Numbered from the stretch's first letter, positions 33,236-43,380 are shown. The stretch is DNA of 64,000 nt from Micromonospora trifolii (GCF_022229005.1 NZ_JAKKFD010000016.1:1-64000); one strand, 5' to 3'. A program made the numbers and translations. The notes: generated by a model not told the origin, from the sequence alone.

Positions 33236-34006
33236 CTACGGGGTGTCGGCCCAGAGCCGAGGGGTCGATCGGTTGGCCGGGGGCGGCGCAACGGCGGCGA
33301 CGCTCAACATCGCCGCCAGTGGGGCCGGATCGCGGCGGGCCTCCGCGGTCGGCCGGTCGTAGACCACCCGGCCGTACTCCAGCACCGCCACCCGGTCCGC
33401 GATCTCCATGGCGTGTTGGAGTTGCTGCTCCACGAGCAGCACTGTCAGGCCGTCGGCGGCGAGACCGTTGACGAGTTCGCGGACCCGCGCCGCCAGATCG
33501 GGCGAGAGGCCCTCACATGGTTCGTCGAGCAGCAGCACCCGGGGTTGGCCGAGCAGCGCACGGGCTATCGCCAGCATCTGCTGCTCGCCGCCGGAGAGTT
33601 CGCAGCCGCGGTGTCGCAGCCGCACCGCCAACCTCGGCAGCAGTTCCAGGGTCCGGGCGACCGTCCAGCCCTCGCCGCCGGAGGTGGGGGCCCGCCACGG
33701 CGCGGCCGCCAGGTGCAGGTGCTCGGCCACCGTCAACCGGGAGAAGACCCGTCGGCCCTGCGGGACGAGACCGACACCGGACTGGGCGATGCGATGTGGT
33801 TGTCGGCCGGCGACGTGCACGCCGCCGATCTCGATGCGACCGCTGGAAGCGCGAACCAGCCCGGCGATGGTGTGCACGAGCGTGCTCTTGCCCGCCCCGT
33901 TGCGGCCCACCACGGCCTGGATGCTGCCCGGGCGTACCCGCAGGCTGACTTCGTGCAGAACGATTCCCCCGCCGTAGCCGGCGCAGAGACGATCCACAGT
34001 GAGCAT
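33236..34006 (-). CDS. livF: Branched-chain amino-acid-type ABC ATPase LivF
   Basis: A 256-residue ATPase with Walker A GRNGAGKST (34-42), signature LSGGEQQMLAIARAL (137-151) and Walker B VLLLDEP (157-163), followed by LVEQ as the H-loop equivalent typical of LivF. The C-terminus is slightly extended. Its ATG shares one base with the LivG stop. It is the last transporter component of a five-gene set. Confidence 0.92.
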   Translation of the reverse strand: MLTVDRLCAGYGGGIVLHEVSLRVRPGSIQAVVGRNGAGKSTLVHTIAGLVRASSGRIEIGGVHVAGRQPHRIAQSGVGLVPQGRRVFSRLTVAEHLHLAAAPWRAPTSGGEGWTVARTLELLPRLAVRLRHRGCELSGGEQQMLAIARALLGQPRVLLLDEPCEGLSPDLAARVRELVNGLAADGLTVLLVEQQLQHAMEIADRVAVLEYGRVVYDRPTAEARRDPAPLAAMLSVAAVAPPPANRSTPRLWADTP

Positions 34007-34749
34007 CAGGCCACCCCGTCGGCGTAGGCCTGCCGCACCAGCGGCGAGGTACGGATCTCGTCCGGTGTGCCGGCGGCCAACGTCTGACCGTCGCGCAGCA
34101 CCGTGACCGTGTCGGAGAGGGCGTACACCAGGTCCAGTCGGTGCTCGACCAGCAGCACGGCGACCGCCCGGGGCAGCGCCTGGAGCAACTCGACCAGCCG
34201 GCCGACCTCGATGGCGGACAGCCCGGCCGCCGGTTCGTCGAGGAGCAGCAGGCGGGGGCGACCGGCCAGGGCCATCGCGATCTCCAACTGGCGTCGTTGT
34301 CCGTGCGCGAGGTGCCCGGCGGGCACCGCCGCGACGGCGGTGAGCCCCATCTGGTCCAGCAGCGGGCCGGCCAGGCGCTGGGCGGCGCGTCGGCGTCCGC
34401 CCGGCCACCACCGTCGGCGTCCGACGACCCGTGGCAGGGCGGCCACCACGACGTTCTCCGTCGCGGTGAGCGTCGGAAAGACCGCGGGTCGTTGGTGGAT
34501 TCGGTTGATGCCCCGCCGCGCCCGGGCCGCCGGGCCGAGCCGACCGACGTCTCGTCCGTCGAACCGCACGGTGCCGCGGTGCGGCCTGGTGGACCCGCCG
34601 ATCACGTTGAGCAGGGTCGTCTTGCCGGCCCCGTTCGGGCCGATCAGCGCGTGCCGCTGGCCGTCGTGGATGCGCAGGTCCACGCCGTCGAGCGCGGCGA
34701 GCGAGCCGTACCGCACGCTGACATCCTGGGCTTCCAGCAGGCCGGTCAC
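34006..34749 (-). CDS. livG: Branched-chain amino-acid-type ABC ATPase LivG
   Basis: A 247-residue ATPase with Walker A GPNGAGKTT (38-46), a LivG-type insertion after the Q-loop (RIHQRPAVFPTLTATENV) and Walker B LLLLDEP. The signature is LAHGQRRQLEIA, where the usual LS.G(E/Q) has Ala-His; this is common in LivG. VEHRL carries the switch His. The start overlaps the LivM stop by four bases (ATGA-type). Confidence 0.92.
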   Translation of the reverse strand: MTGLLEAQDVSVRYGSLAALDGVDLRIHDGQRHALIGPNGAGKTTLLNVIGGSTRPHRGTVRFDGRDVGRLGPAARARRGINRIHQRPAVFPTLTATENVVVAALPRVVGRRRWWPGGRRRAAQRLAGPLLDQMGLTAVAAVPAGHLAHGQRRQLEIAMALAGRPRLLLLDEPAAGLSAIEVGRLVELLQALPRAVAVLLVEHRLDLVYALSDTVTVLRDGQTLAAGTPDEIRTSPLVRQAYADGVA

Positions 34750-35765
34750 CGGCGCAGCTCCGCAACGGTGGCCTGATCAGGGGCGGCGGGTGGGTTCGCC
34801 TGTAGCGCCGGGACGCCCGGCGGGCGCAGCCGACCCCGGGCCCGGTTGACGCCGGTGGGCAGCAGGTAGACCGTCGCCACGAACAGCGCGCCCAGCACCA
34901 GTGGCGCGTGGCCGGGCAGCACCCCGAACAGCCAGTCCCGGACGGCGATGACCAACGCCGCACCCACCAGGGCTCCGCCCACCGAGGCGGTGCCACCGAT
35001 GACGACGCCGAGCAGCAGCAGCGCGGACGTGTCGAAGCCGAAGTCGGCGGGGGAGATGTACTGCTGGGCGACGACCAGGAGCGAGCCGGCGGCACCGGCG
35101 ATCGCCCCGGCGGCGATGTGCGCGCCGGACAGGTGCAACGCCACCCGGTGTCCGCTGGCCCGCAGCCGCGTCTCGTCGTCACGGCCGGCACGCAGCACCA
35201 GCCCGGCCCGGGTACGCAGCAGCACCAGCACCGCGCCGACCAGCGTGGCCACGACGGCCAGGGCGTACAGGTAACGAGCCTGATCGTCGGCCAGGGCCGG
35301 GAGCCCCCAGAACGGGCGGACCGCGGGGATGCCGGCCAGCCCGTCCGTGCCACCGGTCACCGACCGCCACCGCCCCAGGACGATGACGACGAGTTCGCCG
35401 ATGGCCAGGGTGATCATCAGGACGATCACCCCTCGGGCGTGCACGACGAGCGGCACGGTGAGCGCCGCCAGCAGCGCCCCGGCGGCCGCCGCGACCACGA
35501 GCTGCACGACGCCGACGTCGGAGACTCGGCTGCCGACCACGGCGCACGCGTAGGCACCCGCCGCGTACGGTGCGGTCTGGCCGAGGGTCGGCATGCCGGC
35601 GACGCCGGTGAGCAGCGCCACGCTCACCCCGACCAGGGCCAGCGCCAGCGTCCGGGCCAGGATCGACGTGGTGTAGTCGTCGACCACCCAGGGCGCCACG
35701 ACCAGGCCGACCAGGACGAGCGCCGCGATGCCGCCCCGAACTCGCCGGATCACCTCACCCCTCAT
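34746..35765 (-). CDS. livM: Branched-chain amino-acid-type ABC permease LivM
   Basis: A 339-residue permease with about ten hydrophobic segments. LivM strings include LLTGVAGMPTLGQTAPYAAGAYA near the N-terminus and TGGTDGLAGIP. The ATG (35765) overlaps the LivH stop by four bases (ATGA) and is preceded by GGTGGAGGA. The GTG four codons upstream is inside that ribosome-binding region and less likely. Confidence 0.9.
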   Translation of the reverse strand: MRGEVIRRVRGGIAALVLVGLVVAPWVVDDYTTSILARTLALALVGVSVALLTGVAGMPTLGQTAPYAAGAYACAVVGSRVSDVGVVQLVVAAAAGALLAALTVPLVVHARGVIVLMITLAIGELVVIVLGRWRSVTGGTDGLAGIPAVRPFWGLPALADDQARYLYALAVVATLVGAVLVLLRTRAGLVLRAGRDDETRLRASGHRVALHLSGAHIAAGAIAGAAGSLLVVAQQYISPADFGFDTSALLLLGVVIGGTASVGGALVGAALVIAVRDWLFGVLPGHAPLVLGALFVATVYLLPTGVNRARGRLRPPGVPALQANPPAAPDQATVAELRR

Positions 35766-36658
35766 GCCGTCCTCCACCTGCCGGCCAGGCCCCGCGCCCG
35801 CACGGCCAGCACGGCCGCCATGGCGGCGAACAGCAGGAACGGCGCGGCGGAGGGCAGCAGCGCCACTCCCAGCGTCTGGATCTCACCGATCGCGAGCGCG
35901 GCCAGCAGGGTGCCCGCCATCGACCCGAGACCACCGAGGACGACCACCACCAGGGAGAGCAGCAGCACCGTGTCGGCGGTGCCTGTGCCGGGGCCGATGA
36001 TGGGCGCGCCCAGGACCCCGGCCGCGCCGGCCAGCGCACCGGCGGCGGCGAGCACACCGGCCCGGATCCGCGCCGGACTCACGCCCAGGCAGGCGACCAT
36101 CTCCGGGTCGTCGACGGCCGCCCGGACCAGCATCCCGGCCCTGGTGCGTCGCACCACCAGGTAGAGGGCGGCGGCGAGCACCGCGGCGACGACGATGAAC
36201 ACCAACCGGTACGCGGCGTAGCGGTGGCCCGCGATCATCACCGACCCCTCCAGGGCGGAGGGCACCTGGACCTGCGGGTTGTCGGGCCCGAAGCCGGCGA
36301 CGAGCAGGCTACCGCCGGCCAGCGCCACCCCGAACGTCAGCAGCGCCTGACTCAGGTGGTTGCCGGTGGCGACCGGTGTGAGCAGGCCGGCCAGGAGCAC
36401 CCCCGCCGCTGCGGCGGCCAGCACACCGACGGCGAGGGCCAGCGCCAGGCTCGCCCAGCCGCCGTCGAGCAGCGCCGCGGCGGTGTACCCGCCGATCGCG
36501 TAGAGCAGGCCGTGCGCCAGGTTGAGGATGTTGGCGACGCCGAAACAGACGACCAGGCCCGACGCGGCGACGAACACGAGCAGCCCGTAGGCGACTCCGT
36601 CCAACGCCGGGATCAGGTACGGGTCGATCCGGTTCGTGCCTGCCGCCACCGCTATCAC
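35762..36658 (-). CDS. livH: Branched-chain amino-acid-type ABC permease LivH
   Basis: A 298-residue permease with about eight hydrophobic segments. The family features are GVAYGLLVFVAASGLVVCFGVANILNLAHG-like spacing near residues 21-50 and the loop RRTRAGMLVRAAVDDPEMVACLGV (170-193) that contacts the ATPase. The GTG start overlaps the stop of the binding-protein gene (GTGA). Confidence 0.9.
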   Translation of the reverse strand: MIAVAAGTNRIDPYLIPALDGVAYGLLVFVAASGLVVCFGVANILNLAHGLLYAIGGYTAAALLDGGWASLALALAVGVLAAAAAGVLLAGLLTPVATGNHLSQALLTFGVALAGGSLLVAGFGPDNPQVQVPSALEGSVMIAGHRYAAYRLVFIVVAAVLAAALYLVVRRTRAGMLVRAAVDDPEMVACLGVSPARIRAGVLAAAGALAGAAGVLGAPIIGPGTGTADTVLLLSLVVVVLGGLGSMAGTLLAALAIGEIQTLGVALLPSAAPFLLFAAMAAVLAVRARGLAGRWRTA

Positions 36659-37848
36659 CGGCCGACGGTCGCGAGGTCGCCCACGACGGTGTTGGACAGC
36701 GCCCGGCCGTCCTGGCGGACCTGCCGCAGGTACCACTTCTGCACCGGGGAGTGCGTGGTGGTGGAGAACTGCCAGGTGCCGCGCGGGCTGGCGATCTGGC
36801 CGAGTTGGCCGATGGCCGTGTTGATGGCCTCGGGGGTCGGGTCGCTTCCGGCGGCGCCGATCGCCCGGTCCAGCACTGCTGCCGCGTCGTACGAGGCCAG
36901 GGCGTAGGTCGTCGGCGAACCGTCGTGCTTCGCCTTCCACGCGGCCACGAAGGCGCGGTTCTCCGCGTTGTCGAGGTCGGGCGAGTAGTTGAGCACCGAG
37001 TAGATGTCGCGGGCGGCCTCGCCCTGTGCGTTGAGCACGCCGCCCTCGGTGAGGAACCCGGCCGCGTACAACGGGATGTCCTTGATCTCCGACTGCGCGT
37101 ACTGCTTCACGAAGTCGACGGCGGCGCTGCCGGCGTAGAAGGTGTAGACGGCCGCCGCGCCCGAGGCCTTGATGCGGGCGAAGTACGGGAGGAAGTTGGT
37201 GGTGGCCGGGAACGGCGTGAAGGTCGTCTTGCCGTCGGCGTTCGCGAGCTTTCCGCCGATCTTGCCGAACGCGTCGGTGAAGCCGCGCAGCTCGTCCCAA
37301 CCGCCCTGGTAGTCCGGGCCGATCGCGTACACCGAGCCCTTCACGTTGTCGCGGACGTGTTGGGCGATCGCCGCCCCGGGCTCGTCGGAGAGGTACGAGG
37401 TGTGCCAGACCCGGGAGACGTCCTTGAGCTCCGGCCGGCCGTTGGAGCCGACCAGTGGCACCTTGGTCTCGTTGAGAACAGGGGTGACTCCGGCGACCGA
37501 GCCACCACCGACGATGCCGGTGAGCGCGGACACCCGGTCCTGCTTGAGCAGCTTGGTCGCCGCCGGGACAGCGGTCTGGGCGCCGTTGCCCTCGTCCGCG
37601 ACGATGAGGTCGACCTGCCGGCCGCCCAACTTGCCGTCGTGGGTGTCCAGGTAGAGCTGGAAGCCGTCGCGGATCTCCGTACCGACCGCCTGGTACGTGC
37701 CGGACAGCGACGCGAGCAGGCCGATCTTTATCGGGCCGCCGGCGCTCGTGCCCGGAGCGTCGTCGCCGCAGGCCGTGCTGGTGGTCAGCACGGCGGCGAG
37801 CAGCGCGGCGGTGAGGGCACGGCTGCGCCAAGGCGTGGTGAGAGGCAT
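36655..37848 (-). CDS. livK: Leu/Ile/Val-type ABC substrate-binding lipoprotein
   Basis: A 397-residue type I periplasmic-binding-fold lipoprotein (lipobox STAC, Cys27). The start of the mature domain IKIGLLASLSGTYQAVGTEIRDGFQLYLD and VDLIVADEGNG are typical of LivJ/LivK-class proteins that bind amino acids, amides or urea. Substrate is not predictable; the adjacent NIT-domain protein may suggest a nitrogen compound. It begins 52 bases after the roadblock gene stop on the same strand. Confidence 0.92.
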   Translation of the reverse strand: MPLTTPWRSRALTAALLAAVLTTSTACGDDAPGTSAGGPIKIGLLASLSGTYQAVGTEIRDGFQLYLDTHDGKLGGRQVDLIVADEGNGAQTAVPAATKLLKQDRVSALTGIVGGGSVAGVTPVLNETKVPLVGSNGRPELKDVSRVWHTSYLSDEPGAAIAQHVRDNVKGSVYAIGPDYQGGWDELRGFTDAFGKIGGKLANADGKTTFTPFPATTNFLPYFARIKASGAAAVYTFYAGSAAVDFVKQYAQSEIKDIPLYAAGFLTEGGVLNAQGEAARDIYSVLNYSPDLDNAENRAFVAAWKAKHDGSPTTYALASYDAAAVLDRAIGAAGSDPTPEAINTAIGQLGQIASPRGTWQFSTTTHSPVQKWYLRQVRQDGRALSNTVVGDLATVGR

Positions 37849-37900
37849 GTCTAACTCCAGAGGAAGGGGAAGGGTTTCCGGCGTGGGGGCGCCGGGGTGG

Positions 37901-38305
37901 TCAGCGGCTGCGGGCGAGCGCCGCTCGGGCAGCGGGGGTCAGGGCGTCCCCGATGCGGTTGGCCAGCTCGGTCATCTCGTAGGAGACCTTGCCGACGTCG
38001 CACTCGGGCGCGGCGAGCACCAGCAGCGAGGCGCCGTCGTTGAAGGCCATGGAGAACATGAACCCGCCCTCGAGCTGGGTGACGTTGGAGATCACCGCGC
38101 CGGCGTCGAAGAAGGCCGCCGCCCCCCGCAGCAGGCTGACCAGCCCGCTGCCCGTGGCGGCCAACTGGTCGGCCCGGTCCGGTGGCAGATCGCGGGTGGC
38201 GGCCACCATCAGGCCGTCGCTGGAAATGGCGATCGCGTGGCTGACCTCGGTCGCGCGCGCCGCGAAGTTGTCCAGCAGCCAGCCGAGATCCTGTTGGTCG
38301 GTCAC
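37901..38305 (-). CDS. Roadblock/LC7-domain protein (CvnB-like)
   Basis: A 134-residue single-domain protein. The sequence DLGWLLDNFAARATEVSHAIAISSDGLMVAAT and the ADQLAATGSGLVSL segment are standard for conservon CvnB/MglB-type proteins, which in known conservons act on the small GTPase CvnD. No DUF742 (CvnC) or GTPase (CvnD) gene follows; the next gene is an ABC binding protein. It starts 16 bases after the histidine-kinase-like stop, so these two are cotranscribed. Confidence 0.93.
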   Translation of the reverse strand: MTDQQDLGWLLDNFAARATEVSHAIAISSDGLMVAATRDLPPDRADQLAATGSGLVSLLRGAAAFFDAGAVISNVTQLEGGFMFSMAFNDGASLLVLAAPECDVGKVSYEMTELANRIGDALTPAARAALARSR

Positions 38306-38321
38306 GTGCTCTCCTGTCGCG

Positions 38322-40799
38322 TCATTTGTTGCCGAGGTTGATCGGGGTGCGTCGGCGGTTCGCCACGCCCCGCGCGTACGCGGCCATCGCCGTGGCCACC
38401 TGCGCCGGGTCGCGGTACTCGGACCGTTGCTGCTGCTGGGGCACCGTCACACCGCCGGGCACGAGGTGCCGTTGCGGCTGTCGTTTGGGCAGGCCGGAGT
38501 TGGTGGTCGTGGCGACCTCCGGGGTGTGCGCCTGGGCGGCCGTGCGCCAGGCGTCGTCGGCGGGACTGGACCACTGCTGGCCGTTCTGGCCGTTCTGGCC
38601 GTCGACGACGTCGTTCTGGAACCAGTGGTTGACCTGTTCGAAGATGAGGAGCTCCTCGGTGGGCGCGTCACCCCGGTCCGGGGGTGGGGGAGCCGCCGGT
38701 CGGAAGACCGGCGCGGCCGGCAGGGTCCGCTCGGCCGGCGGGCGTCCGGCGGTGGGTTCGGGGCGCGGCTGGTACGGCGGCGGAGGGTTGGACGTCCGCG
38801 CCGCCCGCCGCGACAGCCGGCCGGGTGCCAGCAGGTACTCCTCCGGTGGCAGCGACCGGATGATCGCCGCGGGCAGTGTCGCCTCGGCGAGGATCCCCCG
38901 GCGGGGGCCGCGTCGCAGTTGGACGGTGGCGCCCAGGCGGGCCGCGAGCTGGCCCACGACGACCAGCCCCATCGCCCGCACGGCGGCCACGTCGATGGCC
39001 GGTGGGCGGGCGAGCAGCTCGTTGAGTTGCTGCATCCGCTGCGCGGACAGCCCCACACCCTCGTCGCTGATCTGGACGATGACGCGGTCCCCCAGGCTCC
39101 GGCCGCTCACCCAGGTCTCGCTGCCCGGCGGTGAGTACGTCGTGGCGTTGTCCATGAGTTCGGCGAGCAGGTGCACGACCTCGTCGACGGTCTTGGCGGC
39201 CACCGCGACGTCCCCGTCGATCATGCCGAGCCGGACCCGTGCGTAGTGCTCGATCTGGGACAACGCCGCCTGGAGCACCTGTTGCAGCGGAACGTCACGC
39301 TGGCGTACGCGACCCACGCCGACGCCGCCGAGCACCAGCAGGCTGGCGTTGATCCGGCCCATCCGGGTCGCCAGGTTGTCCAGTGTGTACAGCTGGTCGA
39401 GCCGGTCGGGATCGGTCTCGTCCCGTTCGACCAGATCAACCTGGGCCAGGACGGCGTCGACCAGTCGCTGTTCGCGGCGGCTCAGGTGGATGAAGATGTC
39501 GGCGGTGTTGGCGCGCATGACGGCCTGTTCGGCTGCGGTCCGCACGGCGGCTTGGTGCACGGCGCTGAACGCCTGACCCAGTTCGCCGATCTCGTCGTCG
39601 CTGGAGGGTTCGAGGGCGGCACTGGACTGCTGGTGGGCGAGTTTCTGTGGGTCGACTGTGGCGCTGCCGGGCTGTTGGAGCTGGGCCACCACGGCGGGGA
39701 GTTGTTCGAAGGCCACCGCGTTGGCCGCGTCCCGTAGCCGGCGCAGCCGTCGGGTGATCTGCCGTGCGACGGCCCAGGTCACCAACGCGGTCAGGATCAG
39801 GGCCAGGAGGACGCTGGCCGCCTCGGCCACGGCCCGGCGGCGCTGGTCGGCGTGCGCGGCCCGAACGTCGTCGCGGACCGCGTCGTCGACCCGGGCGCGC
39901 AGGTCGGCCAGCCGGGCGGCGCGGGTCTGGGTGGTGGACACCCACGCGTCGGTCTCCAGTTTCAGCTGTGACCCCGGCTGAGCCCGGGACACCTCGTCCT
40001 GCATCCGTTGCAGGGTGAGCGCCTCCTTGCCGGTGCCGGCCTGCTCCCACCAGATGCTCCACTCGGGTGGGGCCAGGGCCAGGAACGACAGGCTCGACTC
40101 GGTGTAGCTGGTGCGGGCCGCGGTGATGTCCTGTTGCATGGCCGGGGTCAGCTCGCCGCCGGCGACGGCGCGCAGGACGGCCACCTGCTGTTGACCGATG
40201 GCCTCGGCCGTCTTCGACAGCGCAGCGGAGGCCCGGATCCCGTCGGCGAGTGGGGCGTCCACCACGCCGTGCGAGACGTTCTCCCGGAAGTTGATGAGGT
40301 CGGCGATCGCGATGCGGTAGCTGAAGGTCATCGCCGACACCGACGCGTGGGTGGCGGTGCGCACCTGGGTGCGCAGCGGGGCGAGGCCGTCCAGAGCCGC
40401 GTCGATGCGCCGCAGGAGAGCGGAGCTGGTGCCGTTGTCGGTGGACAGTCGGTCCCGCTGCCCGCGGTAGCGGGCGACGGCGTCATCGGAGGCGGCCATC
40501 TCCGCGCCGAAGGTGTCCTGCTGCTCCGGCCGGGCATAGGTGAGCAGATCGGCGGCAGCGATGCGTTCGCGTTGCAGCCGGTAGGCCAGGTCGCCGGCCT
40601 CGGCACCGACCTGCGCCAGGATCTGCAGGTCGCTGGCGCGGGACGTCTGGCGTGCGCTCTCGGTCAGCGCGAGACCGGCGAAGCCGATCACGGCGACGAG
40701 CGGGGCCGCGACGATGAGGCGCATCCGGCCGGCTATCTTCCAACCGCGTCGGCGGGTCGGGTAGGGTCTGGCCGCGTGGGACCGGGTGCTCGACGCCAA
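38322..40799 (-). CDS. NIT-domain histidine-kinase-like sensor (CvnA-like)
   Basis: An 825-residue membrane sensor. TM1 (about 26-46), an extracytoplasmic nitrate/nitrite-sensing (NIT) domain (about 55-310), TM2 (about 318-340), HAMP, a dimerisation region and an ATPase domain with N-box [12 protein letters not shown] (about 544-555) and G-box SDEGVGLS. The C-terminal 170 residues are Pro/Gln/Asn-rich and disordered, with a QNGQNGQQ repeat. In related conservon kinases the dimerisation helix has LDHLATRM; here it reads LDNLATRM (Asn codon at 39375-39377), so the likely phosphoacceptor His is missing. It may signal without autophosphorylation. No response regulator is adjacent. Confidence 0.9.
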   Translation of the reverse strand: MASSTRSHAARPYPTRRRGWKIAGRMRLIVAAPLVAVIGFAGLALTESARQTSRASDLQILAQVGAEAGDLAYRLQRERIAAADLLTYARPEQQDTFGAEMAASDDAVARYRGQRDRLSTDNGTSSALLRRIDAALDGLAPLRTQVRTATHASVSAMTFSYRIAIADLINFRENVSHGVVDAPLADGIRASAALSKTAEAIGQQQVAVLRAVAGGELTPAMQQDITAARTSYTESSLSFLALAPPEWSIWWEQAGTGKEALTLQRMQDEVSRAQPGSQLKLETDAWVSTTQTRAARLADLRARVDDAVRDDVRAAHADQRRRAVAEAASVLLALILTALVTWAVARQITRRLRRLRDAANAVAFEQLPAVVAQLQQPGSATVDPQKLAHQQSSAALEPSSDDEIGELGQAFSAVHQAAVRTAAEQAVMRANTADIFIHLSRREQRLVDAVLAQVDLVERDETDPDRLDQLYTLDNLATRMGRINASLLVLGGVGVGRVRQRDVPLQQVLQAALSQIEHYARVRLGMIDGDVAVAAKTVDEVVHLLAELMDNATTYSPPGSETWVSGRSLGDRVIVQISDEGVGLSAQRMQQLNELLARPPAIDVAAVRAMGLVVVGQLAARLGATVQLRRGPRRGILAEATLPAAIIRSLPPEEYLLAPGRLSRRAARTSNPPPPYQPRPEPTAGRPPAERTLPAAPVFRPAAPPPPDRGDAPTEELLIFEQVNHWFQNDVVDGQNGQNGQQWSSPADDAWRTAAQAHTPEVATTTNSGLPKRQPQRHLVPGGVTVPQQQQRSEYRDPAQVATAMAAYARGVANRRRTPINLGNK

Positions 40800-40976
40800 G
40801 ATTGACTCCCACGACTCGTCGATGACGGTCTATCCGCACGTTGCCGAATGCAAGTCCCATTCGGCCGGAAGCCGCGCTCGTAGGCCAGACCTGGCCGTGG
40901 TACAAACTGCCCGTACCAGCATCTGTACCCAACGTCAGCGGCCGGTGACGCCGCGAGGTCGGTTCGGATCGTCGGG

Positions 40977-41459
40977 TCAGCGCTGGTTGTCGAGGGGTTC
41001 GGCCGACGGGTGCCGCCGCTCCGGTTCGTCCGCTTCGGGTTGACCGTTGAGCACCTGGCCGATCAGCTCCCGCAGCTCGTCGATCGCGTCCACCACGGCG
41101 CCCGGGTCGCGCGCGTCCCGCCGCTCACGCTGGCGCGGCACCTGCCGGTCCAACCGAGCAGGTTCCGGTGCGCGAGGGCCTCGGCGACCGTCGGCCGCCA
41201 ACTGCTCGGCTGCTACCTGCGGCCACAGCGCGGCCAGCCGGCCGTCGGTGCCGAGCACGTCGTCGCAGCGCAGTGCGAACTCGTGACTGCCGAACCGGCG
41301 ACCTGACTCGACCGCCGCGACCGTCTCCCGGCTGAATCGCACCAGATCCGCCAGGGCTCGCTGGGTCAGGCCCCGTTGGACGCGGCAGTCGCGCAACTCC
41401 CGTCGGAACCGCTGACTTGCCGCAGAGTGAGCCGAGCTCGACGGGGACGTGTGCTCCAT
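40977..41459 (-). CDS. XRE-family helix-turn-helix regulator
   Basis: A 160-residue protein with an HTH_31-type DNA-binding domain (about 18-80: FRRELRDCRVQRGLTQRALA, then RETVAAVESGRR) and a charged, Arg/Glu/Pro-rich C-terminal half that lacks the DUF5753 effector domain common in this class. ATG 41459 follows GGTGAG; an in-frame ATG at 41528 would add 23 residues. It sits between the P450 and kinase-like genes on the same strand. Confidence 0.85.
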   Translation of the reverse strand: MEHTSPSSSAHSAASQRFRRELRDCRVQRGLTQRALADLVRFSRETVAAVESGRRFGSHEFALRCDDVLGTDGRLAALWPQVAAEQLAADGRRGPRAPEPARLDRQVPRQRERRDARDPGAVVDAIDELRELIGQVLNGQPEADEPERRHPSAEPLDNQR

Positions 41460-41722
41460 GCGCTCACCTTCGTGGAACGGACATTCAGCGGCGGACGCCA
41501 GATCGAGATTGGCCGATGAGCCGAACATTCACAGAGGGCAATTCTTAACCCAGGACGCGATGGGTGTGAAGACGTTCACCGGTATGGATCGTCGGGAAAA
41601 GCGGGAAAGGTGCTCGCCGGACCCGGTGCCGGCATCGAGGCGCGCCGGGTGGAACGGGTCGACGCCCGCCCATCCCACCCTCGACCCGTCCGCAGGTCAG
41701 CACCGCTGGCGCCGGCGCCCGC

Positions 41723-43015
41723 TCAGGCGGCGTGCACTTCGGCCGTCGCGCCATCCCGTGCCGCCGGCACGCCCGCAGGCCCCGGAACGTCTATTATCGC
41801 GAGCAGCGCGCGGTGCGCCCGAAACGCGACATTGGGTTTGTACGAGCGATGTTGCTCCGGTGACAGCCTCAGTCCGGGAATGGTTTCGGCGAGCCGGCTG
41901 AGGGCGATTCCGGCCTCCAGTCGCGCCAATCCCGCACCGATGCAGAAATGTGGACCGTGGCCGAACGACAGGTGATTGCCCACATCGGCCCGGTGGGGGT
42001 CGAACCGGTCCGGGTCATGGAACGCCGCCGGGTCCCGGTTCGCCGCTCCGATCAACAGCAGGCAACGCGCCCCGGCGGGGATCGTCACCGGCCCCACTGT
42101 GACATCCCGGGTGGTCACCCGCAGCCAGCCGTCGATGGCGGGCGCGAACCGGAGCGCCTCGCTCACGAAGGCGGGGACGAGCCGCGGGTCCGCGGTGATC
42201 GCCGACCAACGCTGGGGAGCGGACAGGGCCTGGTCGAGGGCGTGCGCGAGCAACCCGGCGGTGGTCTCGTGACCGGCGACCAGGAGATTGAAGGCGAGGC
42301 TCGCCACCTCGGGCACCGTCAGCACGCTGTCGTCGTCGTCCCGGTAGTCCAGGGCGCGGCTGATGAAGTCCTCGCCTCGGTGTCCACTGTCCACCCGCTG
42401 GCGGACCAGGTCCTCGCAGTAGTGCCAGAACTCCAGCAGGCCCTGCGCCAGGCGTACCTGCTCGGCCGGGTCCGGCTGCCCCCAGATGAGGGCGATCTGG
42501 CCGTCCGCCCACCTTCGGATCCGCCCGATGTCGGCGTCGGGCACCCCGAGGATGTCCAGGACCACCAGCAAAGGAAGTTCGGTCGCGAACTCCGGGATCA
42601 GGTCGACCTGTTCGCCCTGGCGGGCGGCGAGGCGGGACACCAACTGGTCGACCCGGCGTCGGATGATCGCCCCGTACTCAGCCTCGACCCGCTCGGCGGT
42701 GTTCGCGAAGGTCGCTCGCAGGGCCCGCCGGGTGCGTGGGTGCGTCGGTGGGTCCGCGGCGGCCGTCGTGGGTGGCGCGTCGATCTGCATGACGACGTTC
42801 AGTGCCGGCGGGCACACCTCGTAGACCGGGGCGAGGGTGAGGGCGTTGGCGAATGTCGTGGCGTCGGCGAGGGCCCGCCGGACGTCCGCGTGCCGGCTGA
42901 TCAACCACAGGCCCAGATCCTCGGCGTAGTGCACCCCGTCGGGATCGTCGAGAATGCGCCGCCACATGCTTGCCGGATCGGTGAGATAGACCCCGGTGAA
43001 CGGATTCAACCGCAT
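41723..43015 (-). CDS. Cytochrome P450
   Basis: A 430-residue bacterial class I P450. I-helix AGHETT (about 247-252), K-helix EALR (about 289-292) and heme loop FGHGPHFCIGAGLAR (about 355-369, Cys ligand) are intact. The gene has a strong AGGAGG six bases before ATG. It probably needs a ferredoxin encoded elsewhere. It lies upstream of the HTH regulator and conservon-type kinase, a location like that of CvnE P450s in some conservons. The substrate is unknown. No small RiPP precursor directly upstream was convincing. Confidence 0.95.
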   Translation of the reverse strand: MRLNPFTGVYLTDPASMWRRILDDPDGVHYAEDLGLWLISRHADVRRALADATTFANALTLAPVYEVCPPALNVVMQIDAPPTTAAADPPTHPRTRRALRATFANTAERVEAEYGAIIRRRVDQLVSRLAARQGEQVDLIPEFATELPLLVVLDILGVPDADIGRIRRWADGQIALIWGQPDPAEQVRLAQGLLEFWHYCEDLVRQRVDSGHRGEDFISRALDYRDDDDSVLTVPEVASLAFNLLVAGHETTAGLLAHALDQALSAPQRWSAITADPRLVPAFVSEALRFAPAIDGWLRVTTRDVTVGPVTIPAGARCLLLIGAANRDPAAFHDPDRFDPHRADVGNHLSFGHGPHFCIGAGLARLEAGIALSRLAETIPGLRLSPEQHRSYKPNVAFRAHRALLAIIDVPGPAGVPAARDGATAEVHAA

Positions 43016-43380
43016 GGAAAGCCTCCTGATGCACGCGGCGCGAAACCGGCAGCGCCCCCATTTGGCGATCCACTTCAGCCGGGCCGATAATGGTGTGCAT
43101 CTGCCTCTGGCTCTTTACGGTGCGCTGGCCGGCCGTACAAGTCAAGATTGGTTGTTGTCTATTTATTGGTCGGCATAATTGCGCCTTGCAACAGCCGAGT
43201 GAACCTGGCCAGATGCAAGTTGCGGCGCGGTCCTTGCCGTGAAGTCGACCCAGCCGCACTGTGCAATCAACTCGCCGCTTTCGCTCATGACCGGGGAAAC
43301 GACGCCCGAGACGACGAGTGACGCCGGCGTCCCGTCACGACCCGGCAGAAGGGGCCGGCCCGCCGCACCGTCCACGCGTC
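43016..43380. other. Gap upstream of the P450 with AT-rich promoter region
   Basis: Together with the terminator to 43453 this gap is about 440 bases. It has a relatively AT-rich patch at 43155-43185 (TATTTATTGGTCGGCATAATTG) that is a plausible promoter for the minus-strand P450. A 41-codon minus-strand frame (43288-43163, MSESGELIAQCGWVDF...) is open but lacks a ribosome-binding site, so I do not call it a gene. Confidence 0.5.

Noticed and set aside
43163..43288. A 41-codon frame beside the P450 as a RiPP precursor
   Set aside because: No ribosome-binding site, no leader/core pattern, and no biarylitide-type pentapeptide frame directly upstream of the P450.
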